A DNA stretch of 64,000 nucleotides from Adiantum capillus-veneris (taxonomy: Eukaryota > Streptophyta > Polypodiopsida > Polypodiales > Pteridaceae). The stretch spans positions 27,769,469-27,833,468 of the forward strand of contig CM043942.1 in NCBI GenBank assembly GCA_014529385.2, written 5' to 3'. Positions 31,077 to 42,942 of this stretch are shown here, piece by piece. Numbering within the stretch: the first letter of the stretch is position 1; each line of letters starts with the position of its first letter. Position numbers and translations under genes: made by a program. The notes under the pieces are model-generated. The model saw nothing but the letters and a program-made list of their open reading frames with translations, was not told the origin of the DNA and ran no database searches.

Positions 31077-32361
31077 CTAAGTGAACAAATTTTCTACAGT
31101 GAGAATTACAAAAGGTTTTGGTAGCAAGTAAGATATGAACTTTCTCATCGCAAACATGAGAGAAAGCATCATGAGTTCTACTTCCATGTAGCCTTTCTCC
31201 AAAGCATTCATGACCCTAATAGCAAAGTAGATGGGTTGCATCTTGGTACTGTGGGGATCTTGTTGTATCAAAACAATGCCAATTGTTTCTTTTCCAACAC
31301 TAGAGCTAACAAAGAGTGTGTACTCGCAACAAGGAGGCATGCGTGTTGGTAGCTCTGCCGAACTGACTTTAATGCTACAAAAGTACTCTTCAAGCTCATC
31401 AGTCCAAACAAACTCTACTTGTTGTGTCAATTTTTGCAAGGGGTAAAGTAACTTTGAGGCTAAGGGAATGAAGCGTGACATATACTTCACCTTTTGAATG
31501 AATGAGATAACCTCCTTAAGACTCTTGGGTGATGGTAACTCAATAAGAGCCTTTGTCTTTGAAGGATCCACCTTGATGCCTTTGTGAGAAACTTTGTGAC
31601 CAAGCAAGATCACTTCATCCTCACCTATGTGGCACTTGTCGGGACTGAGTTAACCTCCCATGTCATAGAGCTTCTTCAATCCTTCTTCTACCCTGTGTAG
31701 ATGCAACAATTTTGAGTAATACATGCAAAAATAATCAACAAAAACCCTAATTGACTTTCCACACCATGTTCTTGAAGCGTTGGAAAGTTGCAGGAGCATT
31801 TGTCAGGCCAAATGGCATGACTCTAAAAGCATAACAACTCCAAGGAGTGATGAAGGTTGTTTTGAATTGATCCTCCAATGCAATCCCTATTTGAAAGCAA
31901 CCTGAGTAACCATCACACCCAATATACTTCTCATGATCGGCTACCTCATTTAGTGTCTCATCCTGAAATGGGAGGGGAAAGTCATCTCTTTTTTTTGCCT
32001 CATTGAGTGGACAATAATCCACACACATCCTCCACTTGCCGTTCTTCTTGGGAGTGACAACAATGAGAGAGACCCACTTTGAATTCTCCACTAGATAAAT
32101 GAAACCTGCTGCTAGAAGCTTCCTTACCTCCTTGAGTAGAGCCTGATCCTTGATGACTCCTAGACTTCGTAGATTTTGAGCCTTAGGTGTGGCCTCTGGC
32201 TTCAACTCGATCTTGTGTTGAACACAATCTACTCCACATACATCTGTGTAGTCTTTAGCAAAAAGCCTATGAAACTTCCTTAGCAAACATTTGAACTCCT
32301 CTCTTTCTTCCTTTGTAAGTGTTGTTGATAGCATGCCTTCTATCATCCTTTCATCTTGCAC
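31077..32361 (-). pseudogene. Element F reverse transcriptase, catalytic Asp replaced
   Basis: Visible blocks: EFKCLLRKFHRLFAKDYTDV, KWVSLIVVTPKKNGKWRMCV, DGYSGCFQIGIA, MPFGLTNAPATFQR, then after a stop the catalytic box reads FVDYF where the family has two Asp (about 31728-31745). The thumb LGHKVSHKGIKVDPSKTKAL follows. The motifs resemble the Tat/Athila-like branch (DGYSGxxQI, ITPW) rather than the chromovirus-type RT of A and B. It is inactive. Confidence 0.8.
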
Positions 32362-33231
32362 ACCTTGGTTCTATTGAGGACCTACCTCTTCCAAGCCTGA
32401 GCAAGAGGTCTCTTGGTTGTTTTTCTTAAACCTCACCCCCATGACTTCAATGGAAGACTCCTCTTCCGTAGTGCTACCACTACCTTCTTCTTCTAAAGTG
32501 CTATCAGTCAACTCTTCCTCCGTATCACTTTGTGATGATTCTTCATGGAGCTCCTCTTGACATTGCTCCTTCATGTCAAAGAAAACCTTTTTATGATTGT
32601 CATTCCTACCAATCATCTTTCCAACTTCCCAATCCTGCAAAGATCACATTTTCATTAGCCATGGTCTTCCTAGGATAAATAGATAGCCACTTCTTGTGAT
32701 CGACATAACATAAAAATCCAGTGCCTTCTTAATGCCAAAGGCCTCCACATTTTTTTGTTAACAAATGTCTACACACCTAGCCTTTCTATTGTTTGCCATC
32801 TTGACTTTGATTTCAAGTGTCGCGTGGATGTGCATGCCTAGTCTTAGCATGAAGCCCTCTGTCATGATGCAAATTTGTGCACACCTATCCATTAGACCTT
32901 TCCTAACCTACATTCCTTTGATATAACAATCTAGCACATGTGTGATATCCTCATTCATTTTAGCTTGTGCAATTTTTACAACATACACACTCTCTTTTAC
33001 CTTTCTCCTAGTGCTAACTGCCTTTGTTAAATCCCTCCTAACTTGTGGACATAATGCAAGAAACTGAGGCCATGAGATATCAAAACCCTTACCTCTCATA
33101 TATTCCAATAGGTTGTATGGAGCCATACCGTGTCCAAGAGCGAAGTCGTGGAGGTTGATACGACGTTGAGTCCTCTTAGCTTCCTTGGTATCCTTCGCCT
33201 TCTTTTCTCGTCCATGGTCACTTTGTGACAT
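32362..33231 (-). pseudogene. Element F protease region and acidic linker
   Basis: Between gag and RT, the minus strand shows GLMDRCAQICIMTEGFMLRL (about 32855-32915), which aligns to retropepsin active sites of the LxDGGSxxNLM type with the Gly-Gly replaced. LGRPW-like text follows near 32660-32690. An acidic Ser/Glu-rich segment (SSQSDTEEELTDSTLEEEGS) sits at 32371-32640. The preceding frame 32908-33231 (FDISWPQFLALCPQVRRDLT) is the N-terminal part of this region. There are several stops. Confidence 0.62.
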
Positions 33232-33482
33232 GACTCCTTATTTCTCCTTACGTTTTCTACGGCCGCCCTGAATGCCATTTGCTTCCATGTCCACCTCGTT
33301 TAAATTTGTCACCTCTACCACATGCACATTTAATTCTAGAAAAGGTGGAACTCCTTCCACTCCTCATGGAGGTGGTCTTGCTCCATTTGGTGTTTGTAGA
33401 AGCCTTGGTTGTTGACCAGCTCCTTCACCTGCATTCATCACTGGTGGGTAATTCAAGTTATGTGTCCCTGGCTCCCCCCGAG

Positions 33483-33725
33483 TCAAGGACAATTATACAT
33501 TCCATGTCCAGACTCTCCACAATTCCAACATTGCAAAAGTCGCCTAGATTGTGGCTCTCGCTCCTCAAATTTCTTTGTTTGTCCCTTGGGACCTACATCT
33601 TGTGAAAAATGAATTGAAAAGTTGCTTAAGGATTCATTTAACTTTTCAATTACCTCAGCTGTTACCTCAAAAATCTCTCTAGATGTTGATGCTTGCAATT
33701 TTCCCTTGGGTTTAGGACCCTCAAT
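33483..33725 (-). pseudogene. Element F gag C-terminus with zinc knuckle
   Basis: An intact CX2CX4HX4C knuckle (CWNCGESGHGMYNCP) ends this segment. Upstream it is continuous to about 33726, where a solo LTR separates it from the rest of gag at 35669. The knuckle binds genomic RNA in the particle. Confidence 0.82.
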
Positions 33726-33730
33726 TGGAA

Positions 33731-34521
33731 CTGAGAGGCGGAAGTGAAAAAATAGACCCGGTGGCCTCTACACCAAGACTATGCACAATGGCCTCATCAT
33801 GGGGGATACACAATAGGGGCACCACCTAGCAAGATATGCGGCTAGGACGCATACATATACACAATAAAGCATGCCATGGAAAACAATTTCAAGATCCACG
33901 CCCAAATGTGGAATGGGGTGGTCGGAGAATAAGGTGAGAGGAGTGGTGAATGAGTGAGAATGGGCTTGCTACTCGTGCATGTTAGTAAGGAAGATAATGA
34001 GGTAGGGGAAACTTGCGAGTATGCTCACTTATCATACAAGAGGTGGCGAATCCGCACACCTCAAGATGGAAGTAGCAAGATGATAAAATATGAGAGGGAG
34101 AGAGAGAGAGTGTGTGTATGGTGGCGAATCCGCACACCTTTACATAAGCAGAAAAAAAAGTCAAGGAACAAGCATATACCATACTCACAATGAGATGTAT
34201 CCAAAGCGACACAAAGAATGGCACCAAGATGGAGTGTGTTGATTGCTTGCAAAAGATGAATACAATAGGTAGCGTATGGCAGGAAAATGAGAAGGGGACA
34301 AGATCGTAGGAGGCATAATGGAGAGATGGGAGTTGATGGCGAGGAATATCATGAGTGTGTCCACCCTTCTTCTTCTTGAAATTATGCCTTCAACCCTTAA
34401 TTACAAGTGGTGTGGAGGTGTGGTGCTCATCTTTTGTGCATGGTGATGGTGATGATGATGGTGTTGTGATTATGTGATTAGGGTTCATGCTACAAGCATG
34501 TAGCACAAGAGTGTGTATGGA

Positions 34522-34555
<34 letters not shown>

Positions 34556-35663
34556 AAGTGAGCTCTCATGGCCTCCTTATATAGGGAAGGAGGGGAGGAT
34601 TTAGCAATATTTCTATTTGAGGTGAGTGTCCCACTTTGGTGACTAGGAAAATGGGGTGCATGTGACTGTGGCTCCCATCTTGTCTCCTCATTATTTAAAA
34701 TACCAGAGTCAATAGAGAGAGAAGATGAGAGAATGTGGGTAGGATGTAGAGGATAGGAGATATTTACAATAGTCTAGCTTTGGCTAGACATAAGCTTATT
34801 AGGGAGAGAAGAGAGAGGTAAGTAATTTACAAGAGAGATTGTCAAAGGTGGATAGTTGTTGATGAGGATGGATCCTCGAAAAATGGTGATAGAATCACTC
34901 TAGACTTGCCAAGACCTCATTAAAAGAGCCTTGTCTCTTGTAATCATGCTTGAAGACTTGTAGAACCATAGCCATTCTAGAGGGAAGAAAATTGGGGATG
35001 GCTTGTGTCACCATTACACGAGAAAACTGGGGTCCACTACAAAAAATCATATCTCCGTGTTCATAACTCCAAAAATTCTGAAAAAAATTGAGCTAAAAGT
35101 TGAGATCACGAGCTACATCTTTCATGTTGAACGCTCCTTCAGATTTGGGGTTCTTCTTTACTTAAAAAATTCAGCCAAATAATGTATTATTTGTGGCTGC
35201 AAAGGTCTTTTGGTGGTCCCCTTTGAGTGGACTTCTCTCTTGCCTTCAAGTGTAAGCTCCTTCATGTGTATGAAAACATGACCTAGAGTTTTGAAAAGAG
35301 TGGCAATCATCTAGATGGAGGTATTATTGAAATTTGAAAGTGGGGTCGAGGTTTGAAAATGAAAACTAGTGAATAAAATATTTGGTAGGGTGGAATAATA
35401 TACATACATGAAAAATATATTAGAAAATACTAAAATATATAATGTAATTTAGAATATATATATTTAATATTTAAGGTCAAAAGAGAGATCAACAAAGAAA
35501 GATTACTTATTTATGCAACATCGTGATTGATTAGCATAAGTCTTATTTATTTAATAAAGGCTAAAACATTTGTGAAAAAGGGAAGAAAAAATCAAAAGTA
35601 ACTTATATAATAGGAAATATTTTTGGTAAAAGAGAAAAAAAAAATATGGGGGGTTCCCATGCA
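33731..35663 (-). mobile_element. Solo LTR of an F-related element inside F gag
   Basis: About 1.93 kb, related to F's LTR: it shares the ACTGGGGTCCAC, TATCTCC, CTCCAAAAATT and CATGACCTA blocks in the same order. The TSD TGGAA is at 33726-33730 and 35664-35668. One flank rejoins the other in the gag reading frame. No interior is left, so it is a solo LTR from recombination. It contains a (GT)n tract near 34527-34550 and a 20-bp direct repeat (34042 and 34120). Confidence 0.72.
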
Positions 35664-35668
35664 TGGAA

Positions 35669-36800
35669 AATCTTGCCTCAGAACCTCTCCCCTTAGGCAC
35701 TTGAGTTTTTTATACTTCTCAACATTCCTAGTTTTTGTTGCATCAAAGATAGCAGGTGTACCCACCTCAACTTTTATCTTGAGTGTGGGGAAGAGACCGG
35801 CTATGAACCTCTCATTCTTTAGTAAATCTGCACCGTCACTAAGGTTAGCAACAATTCTCACCTATACAACCCAAAGACGTATAAACTCTTGTTTGTACAC
35901 ATAGTAATCATCTAAGTCTTTTTGTTTGTGAGAAACGATGTCTTGCCATAGCTTTTGAGTGTTTTGGGGATCAAAGAAGTATCACTTGAAATGATCAATG
36001 ACTTCCTTATAGTTTCCCTTAACCTCTTGAGATAGAGAGTCAAACTAAGTACTAGCATCCTTCCTCAGAACTACCTCAAACATTTCTAAGCATTCCTTAT
36101 CTCCTATCACTCCTTTTATGCGGCAAGCCATTTTGAAATTTTTTAGAACTAGCTTGGATCCTCGCTAGGCTCTCAAAAAAAGAGCGGATATCCTGACATT
36201 TGGCGTTGTGATTCCATTGAATCAATTTCAAAGTGACAACCTGTTCTTTTTTCTTTCTCAAAAAGATCTACCTAATAATGTTTTCTAAATTGCAATCTAT
36301 TCTACAACAAAATAAAAATATGCACATCAAATGATCTATGATAGTCAACAACAGATAGGATGACAGGGTTTGGTGACACGATAATTTCTCCTACTCTTTG
36401 GGTACCAAACATGAACACCATACGTTGTTGAAAATGGATCTCTCTACTAATTGAAACATTTATTCTAATGTGTGGAGTAAAATGAAAGGGAAATCTTCTA
36501 TTCCTGGGCCATTATCCATGGTCTATGCATGAACTAATGCTTAAAACAAAATAAAAATATAGACGTCCAAACAAAGGTAGTACCCTTTGAGAGGCAAAAT
36601 AAAAGGATTTACATAAGCATTTATCTTGGCCAACTTAACAGGTCCCAGAATTCTACGAATTACTTCTTGAAATTGTAATTTTGTGCTTACAATGATATGC
36701 ACCTTTTGCCTTGCAATGGGAACAAACGAGTCATACAAATTTTTGTGATTCATGGAAGCTACTTGATTTCTCTAAAGGGTGAGTATTGACAAAAACATAC
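35669..36800 (-). pseudogene. Element F gag, N-terminal part
   Basis: The frame at 35592-35861 carries LLKNERFIAGLFPTLKIKVE, a typical retrotransposon gag helix segment, preceded by QKQEF/W-type text. Toward the PBS (36541-36753) there are further short minus-strand pieces. Many stops are present. It lies between the PBS at 36824 and the solo LTR. Confidence 0.62.
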
Positions 36801-36805
36801 TAGCT

Positions 36806-36824
36806 CTCCTTAGTGGGGGCACCA
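36806..36824 (-). other. Element F primer-binding site
   Basis: On the minus strand LTR end GCCTCA, spacer ATTT, then TGGTGCCCCCACTAAGGAG. It is nearly identical to the site of D. Confidence 0.78.
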
Positions 36825-36828
36825 AAAT

Positions 36829-38119
36829 TGAGGCGGTCCGGTGTGGGCAACAAGAGAGGCAACCTCTAAACACCCCTAAAGACTTCCATGCTGCTCAATT
36901 GGGGCTGGGACAACCACAAGCAAGAAACAACAACAACAAACCCACAACAAAACAAGTGAAGGGGCACCACCTAGTTATGGGATGCAAACTAGGATGCAAG
37001 AGAGATTTTGTCACAACCAAGAAGAGGTGCAACAAAAACACACATAAGCAATCTCACAGCAAGACCAACACCAAACGGAGCAAGAGAGAGTTAGAGAAAA
37101 TGGAAGAGAGAGGGAAATGTAAATTATATAATACCTCGTTTTTAATTTGCAAATGAAGATGGTTCATTACAATGCTACCATAGAGCTTATATAAAACCTA
37201 ACCCAATGCGTAATCTCAGAGAGTTCACCTTTCAGTCCCCCCCTATATAACGTGCGTTCGTGGTGTATTAAAAAACCCCTCTTTTAACATGTCTGAATGA
37301 ATAAAATGATCCCTCATTTTATGATTTTTTTCCAAAATTGAATATAAAATCCGTTATTTTAATGTATCTCTGTTAAATTGCTTAAATTTTTTGCATTTTA
37401 AAACTCACGTTATACATTAACATGATTACATAGTGCACCCCCTGAGTGTGTAATAAATGCTAAGCATTTCCAACACACATACACATTGTCTTAGGGTGTA
37501 AGAGACCTCTCACCACAATACCCTCTTGCAATGGACATAAATTTGGCAATGAAAACATACTAAGAACTTTCTCAAACAAGCTCAAATGATAGAACTTAAA
37601 AGACACAAGTCACCTTGCATTTGCTAAAGAGCTTTACACAAGTGGAAGGACAAAGATCATGAAGCCGAGCACACCTTTGAAGCACCAAAACCTCAATTAT
37701 TGATAGTGAAAGAGCATGTACAATATTGGGTTGAGATAGGACATTCACACTCTCTCACTTTGCAACATGTGGTATCAAAGCTTCTCGCACACCAAGAGTG
37801 AATCTCACAAGGTGATGGCTACACCTACATCTCTCCTAGAGTATAGAGTGTTGGGGTGCTATGTGAGAGCTTAGGGATTAGAGATCCAAGCTAAGAGCTT
37901 AGGGCTGATTTACAAGAAGGATAGGGGCCTATTTATAGGTTGAAAACCCCCCATTAAGGTTATTGATAACCTTATTTACAAGCTAATCAAATCAAGATAA
38001 GGATTTCTTTTGAATATTAAAACATTGTCAGCCTTCTTTATCTGCTTGAGTCATTGATGTGAGCTAAAAAAGAGAGCATTATTGACGGTAGATAAGGTGA
38101 AATTAGAGTTTTAAGAAAG

Positions 38120-38177
<58 letters not shown>

Positions 38178-39815
38178 TAGAGAGAGAGAGAGAGTTTTTA
38201 CTATGTACATGTCTTGAGGTGAGGTGTTTTAAAGGTAGTTCAATAGACATTTTGTGTTAGTAGGTTAGTGGTTTGTATTAGCAATCACTGAAAAGATAAT
38301 GATATATTTACAATGGGTAGAACAAGGTGGATGGTTGAAGAAAGATGGGTGAATGAATTGAGGGAATCCTTGTGATGGTGAAGCTTTGAAGAAGTTTTGA
38401 ACTTACTTGTGTAGATTTCCAAAAATGACAGTCGATCCTCCTCCTTCTTTTCTTCTTACGTCATCGCCGCAAAGGTTGAGCACCATGATGAAAGTGATAA
38501 TGTTGGTTGATGAGAATCCCTCAGTTTGTAGAGATTAAGCATTGTTTTACATGTTGAATTTTATGTATATAGAGAGGAGGTAATAGGAATTGTAATTTAG
38601 AGGTAACAAAGACAGACATAGAGATAGTGTATATACATGTAGAGTTCATATGAGAGCTAATGGAGGTGAGAGGGGAGGTTAATGGTGAAGAGGTGAGAGA
38701 AACCATGTAAGGTGCAGGTTTGAGAGAGGGATAGAGAGGGATGAGCGTGTGTGTATGTGTGTGTGGAAGTGTGCACAGAAGTGAGAGAAGACTAGGGTTT
38801 CTTGTTAGAAAAGTGGGCAGACTGGGGTCCACCAAAAATATCATATCTCACCGATGGCATCTCCAAAAATTATGAAAAATTTTGAGGTGATTATTCATAT
38901 TGTGAGCTAATTTTTTTATTTTGATCACTTTCTCAAATTCGGAGTGGAGGTGGATGCCAAAATCCCACGAAAATACCTGTTTTTCCTCCTACAAATGTCT
39001 TCAGTGGCCCCCCTTTTGTTGAATTTGCATAATCCTGCAAGAGTGATCCCCTCTTTGCATGAGAGCATGACCTAATAGATTCTTAAGGGTTTGAAAATAT
39101 GCATGGAGTAGGATTATTCACAATTATGATATATGAATATGATGGGAAAAAAACAAGTTAGCATATAAATAATTTGTGGAATCTAAAATAGTGTCAGCTA
39201 TATATAAATATAAAATAAAAAAAAGAAATATATGAAAATATAGGGAATCAAATGAGGGGGCCTTCATTTGTTTTATTGATTAAGGACTATTTACAAGAAG
39301 TAAGGAAAAAAGCATGTAGAAAAATGATAATTTAGTAAAAGGGAATGACTCGGTGATACATATTTTTGTGCTTTTTTTCTCAGAGTGGGTTCACACCAAG
39401 ATTTGAAGAGGCTTTGATGAAAAGATGTATTAATATAATAAAGAGTATATAATGGTATTAAAAATTATGGTAATGGTGTACATAACATACTTAGGTAAAT
39501 AACACACTGCTAGGTAAAAATATTTAAATAAATACCAAAATAATTATAATTAAAAATCCTTATATACAACGAAATATTTACACACAAATGGGTCATAATA
39601 TATTTTTATTTTTTGATTTTATTTATTTATTTGGCTCAACTAACCTAATGACTAGCTAGCTGAGGGTTTTAAGGAGACATAGGAAAAGTTCCCTAACTCA
39701 TATACGCCTATGTACAATGAAAAGGTAGGGATAGCTACAGTGTTTGGGTGATTTTAGTAGGATGAGAAAGCTCATTATGGAAAGTCCGAATAGCCAAAAA
39801 AACGGCTATCATTAC
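36829..39815 (-). mobile_element. Element F right (5') LTR
   Basis: About 2.99 kb, matching the left-LTR fragments and, in inverse orientation, M (41158-43945). Its outer end (about 35 bp including the palindromic start) is missing and it abuts unrelated coding sequence at 39816. It holds a (GA)n tract at 38123-38195. The frames at 36779-37156 and 38521-38844 are LTR shadows. Confidence 0.85.
38123..38195. repeat. (GA)n microsatellite in F LTR
   Basis: About 70 bp of GA with two GATA interruptions. The inverse tract in M (42906-42940) is shorter. Confidence 0.9.
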
Positions 39816-40943
39816 ATTGAAAACAGTTTCCATCATGCTGAAAGAACCGACTATCAAGAAAGTGTTTCAATCAAGGAATTGGCTTCTTTACTGTATTTCT
39901 TTCCTTCTACTCCAACAAATATTGAAGATGATGTTTACATGGCAACCGATGAATCAAGTGCTAAAGTGCATGATAGAGATTCAAAAGTGGCATCGCTTTC
40001 TTCTACCTTCATCACAAGTATGCAACAATCATGACAAGATATCTCAAATGGTGTTGGGGATGATTCAATAATGGATACATCCAAACTTTTGGAGGGCCAA
40101 TTTTTAGTCAGAGTAGAGGAAGCTTTTGTGCAATGTAGCTCTATGGAGAATGAAGACCTTAAAGGTAACTCTGATCCTAAGGAAATTTCTCATGGGAGTG
40201 TGTCTTGTTTAAAAGAAGAGAGTGAAGAAGAAGAGGAAATCATAGGTGGGGAGATCATGAACTGCACTGATCATAAAGAAAAGACCATGGACATGGGCTT
40301 CCTACTCCAAAATAAATTAGAAGAGTGTAAACGGTATCCATGCGAGGATGATATTCAAGAAGTGGGCAATGATTTCAAAAAGCTTTGGCCTGACCCATGT
40401 GTGCCAATCATGGAAGAACCTACCATACAAGAAGCCAAGGATTCCGCAACTTTAGAAAGTAATCCATCACTTTTGATGTAGTACAAGGGAGGAGTTTCTC
40501 ACATTATGATGCTATTGATTTTCTTTATAGATAAAATATATACAGGTGTCTACATGTGGATCTTGTATAGTTCCTTACCAAAATCTATTCTCTTCCATGG
40601 TGTTGGAAGCAATAGAAACCTTTGTCTATTGTCTACTTATGTGGTAAACTTTTGGCAACACATTCAGATAGCATCTGGAGGCATGGGACAAGCCTTCCTA
40701 AATTATGAAGGTCATGGAGTTATTGACTTGATGAGCCTTCCCAAGTTGAATGACTTTTATGGGCAAGAATTCAGAGATATGCTCATAGAAGCTCTTGAAG
40801 ATCGTAGCAGATACATCAACTTTACACAAGAGGAAGAGCAACCTATCTTTTATATCACATTCACAGTGGTGGAAGCAATGATGGATAGAAATAAGAGCTA
40901 CAAGTTTCTTCAACCAAATTCAGTAAGTGATTACATACCATAG
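39816..40943 (+). pseudogene. Unrecognised reading frame between inverted LTRs
   Basis: One plus-strand phase is open from about 39744 to 40943, apart from TGA 40032-40034 and TAG 40479-40481. Text from 39816 includes a Glu-rich acidic middle (KEESEEEEEIIGGEIMNCTD) and a folded-looking end (LPKLNDFYGQEFRDMLIEAL). A hydrophobic patch near 40506-40580 could be a membrane segment or an artefact of a frame change. The upstream end is cut by F's LTR. About 40 bp after the stop lies a G-rich tract, so this may be the last ORF of a truncated retroelement. No family is recognised. Confidence 0.45.
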
Positions 40944-40980
40944 ATTTCTCATTGGAAGAAAAACTTCAAGATCTTTGATT

Positions 40981-40990
40981 CTGGGGGGTG
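40981..40990 (+). other. Polypurine-like tract and possible LTR start
   Basis: CTGGGGGGTG followed by TTTATGGAAAC resembles a polypurine tract next to an LTR beginning TGTTTATGG. If correct, the LTR runs to 41157, where M interrupts it. It has no second copy in the window, so this is tentative. Confidence 0.3.
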
Positions 40991-41183
40991 TTTATGGAAA
41001 CTTTTTTTAATGGAGGAGGTTTACTTAGCCACTTCATTACATCATAATATTTCACAACACACAAGGTTTTCTAAATATATAGCAAATTTCCTTAATGAAA
41101 GATGAAAGCAGAGAAAGACAGATGTTACAAGATCTACATGTTGTGCAACTGAATAAATGGTACATGAATGTACCATCATCTAA

Positions 41184-41218
<35 letters not shown>
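41184..41218. repeat. G35 homopolymer run
   Basis: Thirty-five consecutive G, then A and five more G. The matching position in F's left LTR (28965-28976) has only a short C-rich stretch (CCCTCCCC). Confidence 0.95.
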
Positions 41219-41219
<1 letters not shown>

Positions 41220-42307
41220 GGGGGCTAGTGATAGCCGTTTTTTGGCTATCCAAAATCGTCATAGTGAGATACCTCACCCTACCAATATCACCCAAACAGT
41301 GTGGCTATCCCTACCTTTTCATTGTACATAGGTGTGTGTGAGTTAGAAGGCTTCTTCCATATCTCCTTAAACTCCTCTGCTAACTAGCCCCACTGGGCTA
41401 GTTGAGCCAAAAAACTAAATCAAAGTAAAAAATAAAATATATTATGGCCCATTTTCATGTAAATATTTCATTGTATATAGGGCCTAAATATGAGGGTTTT
41501 TAATTGTCATTATTTTGGTATTAATTTTAATATTTTTACCTAGGTGTGCATTATTTGTCTAAGTATGCTAAGTACATTGACTCACCCTTACCATAATTTT
41601 TCCTACCATTGTGAATACTCTTTATATTAATAATACATATTTTCATTAAAGCCTCTCCAAATCTTGGTGTGAACCCACTATGAAAAAATCACAAAAATAC
41701 CTTTCACCAAGTCGTTCCTTTTTACTAAATTACCATTTTTCTACATGCATTTTTCCTTACTTCTTGTAAATAGTCCTAAATCAATAAAAGAAATGAGGGC
41801 CTCCTCATTTGATTCTCTATATTTTCAAATATTTCTTTTTTTTCATTTTATATTTATATAAAATTGACACTATTCTAGATTCCACGAATTGTTTATCTAC
41901 TAACCTATTTTTTTCCATCATATCCATACATCATATTTGTGAATAATTCTAATCCATGCATATTTTCAAACCCTTAATGATCTATTAGGTCATGATCTCA
42001 TACAAGGAGGGGCCCACTCTTGGAGGATTATTCAAATTCAACAAAAGAGGGGCTATTGAATACTTTTGTAGTAGAAAAACAAGCATTTTGGTTTAATTTT
42101 TGGCATCTACCTCCACTCCAAATTTGAGAAAATTACCAAAATGAAACATTTAGCTTCCAAGCTAAATAATCACCTCAAACGTTTTCATAATTTTTGAAAC
42201 TACCACCGCTGAGATATGATTTTTTTTGATGGATCATAATCTGTCCACTTTTTCCCACAAGTCAACCAGCTAGTCTTCTCTCACCTTCCTTCACACTTCC
42301 ACCCACC

Positions 42308-42353
42308 GCGTGCACACACACACGCACACACACACACACACACACACGCACAC

Positions 42354-42397
<44 letters not shown>

Positions 42398-42405
42398 GCG
42401 CGCGT

Positions 42406-42440
<35 letters not shown>
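42308..42440. repeat. (AC)n microsatellite with CG interruptions
   Basis: About 130 bp of CA repeats with CGCA variants and a central GCGCGCGCGTGCGC block. It gives false His/Thr and Cys/Val frames. Confidence 0.95.
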
Positions 42441-42441
<1 letters not shown>

Positions 42442-42902
42442 TTTTCTGCATCCCTCACTCAAACCTGCAATCCTCTCTATGTCTCTGTCTATCGCCTCTA
42501 AATTACGACTCCTTGTTACCTCTTCTCTATATAGATTGAATTTAACATGTAAACCATTATTAATCTCTATAAATTGAGGGATTCTCATCAACCAACATCT
42601 TCACTTTCATCATGGTGTTCAACCTTTGTGGCGACGACGTAAGAAGAGAAGAAGAAGAAGAGGACCGACAATCACTTTTGAGAACCTACACAAGTAAGTT
42701 CACAACTTCTTCAAAGATTCACCATCACAAGGATTCCCTCACTTCATTTAACCATCTTATTTCCACCATCCACCTCATTCTACCCATTGTAAATATATCA
42801 TTAACTTTTTAGTGATTACTAACAATGACCGTTAATATACTAACACAAAATAGCCATTGTCCTAACCATAAAAGAAACCTCACCTCAAGGCATGTGCATA
42901 GT

Positions 42903-42942
<40 letters not shown>

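Noticed and set aside
40506-40580. Env-like transmembrane segment
   Set aside because: Another phase over the same bases reads equally protein-like, so the hydrophobic stretch may come from a frame change.
41095-41331. Frame with poly-Gly
   Set aside because: Produced by the G35 run inside LTR M.
42262-42591. Cys/Val and His/Thr-rich frames
   Set aside because: They are translations of the (AC)n microsatellite.
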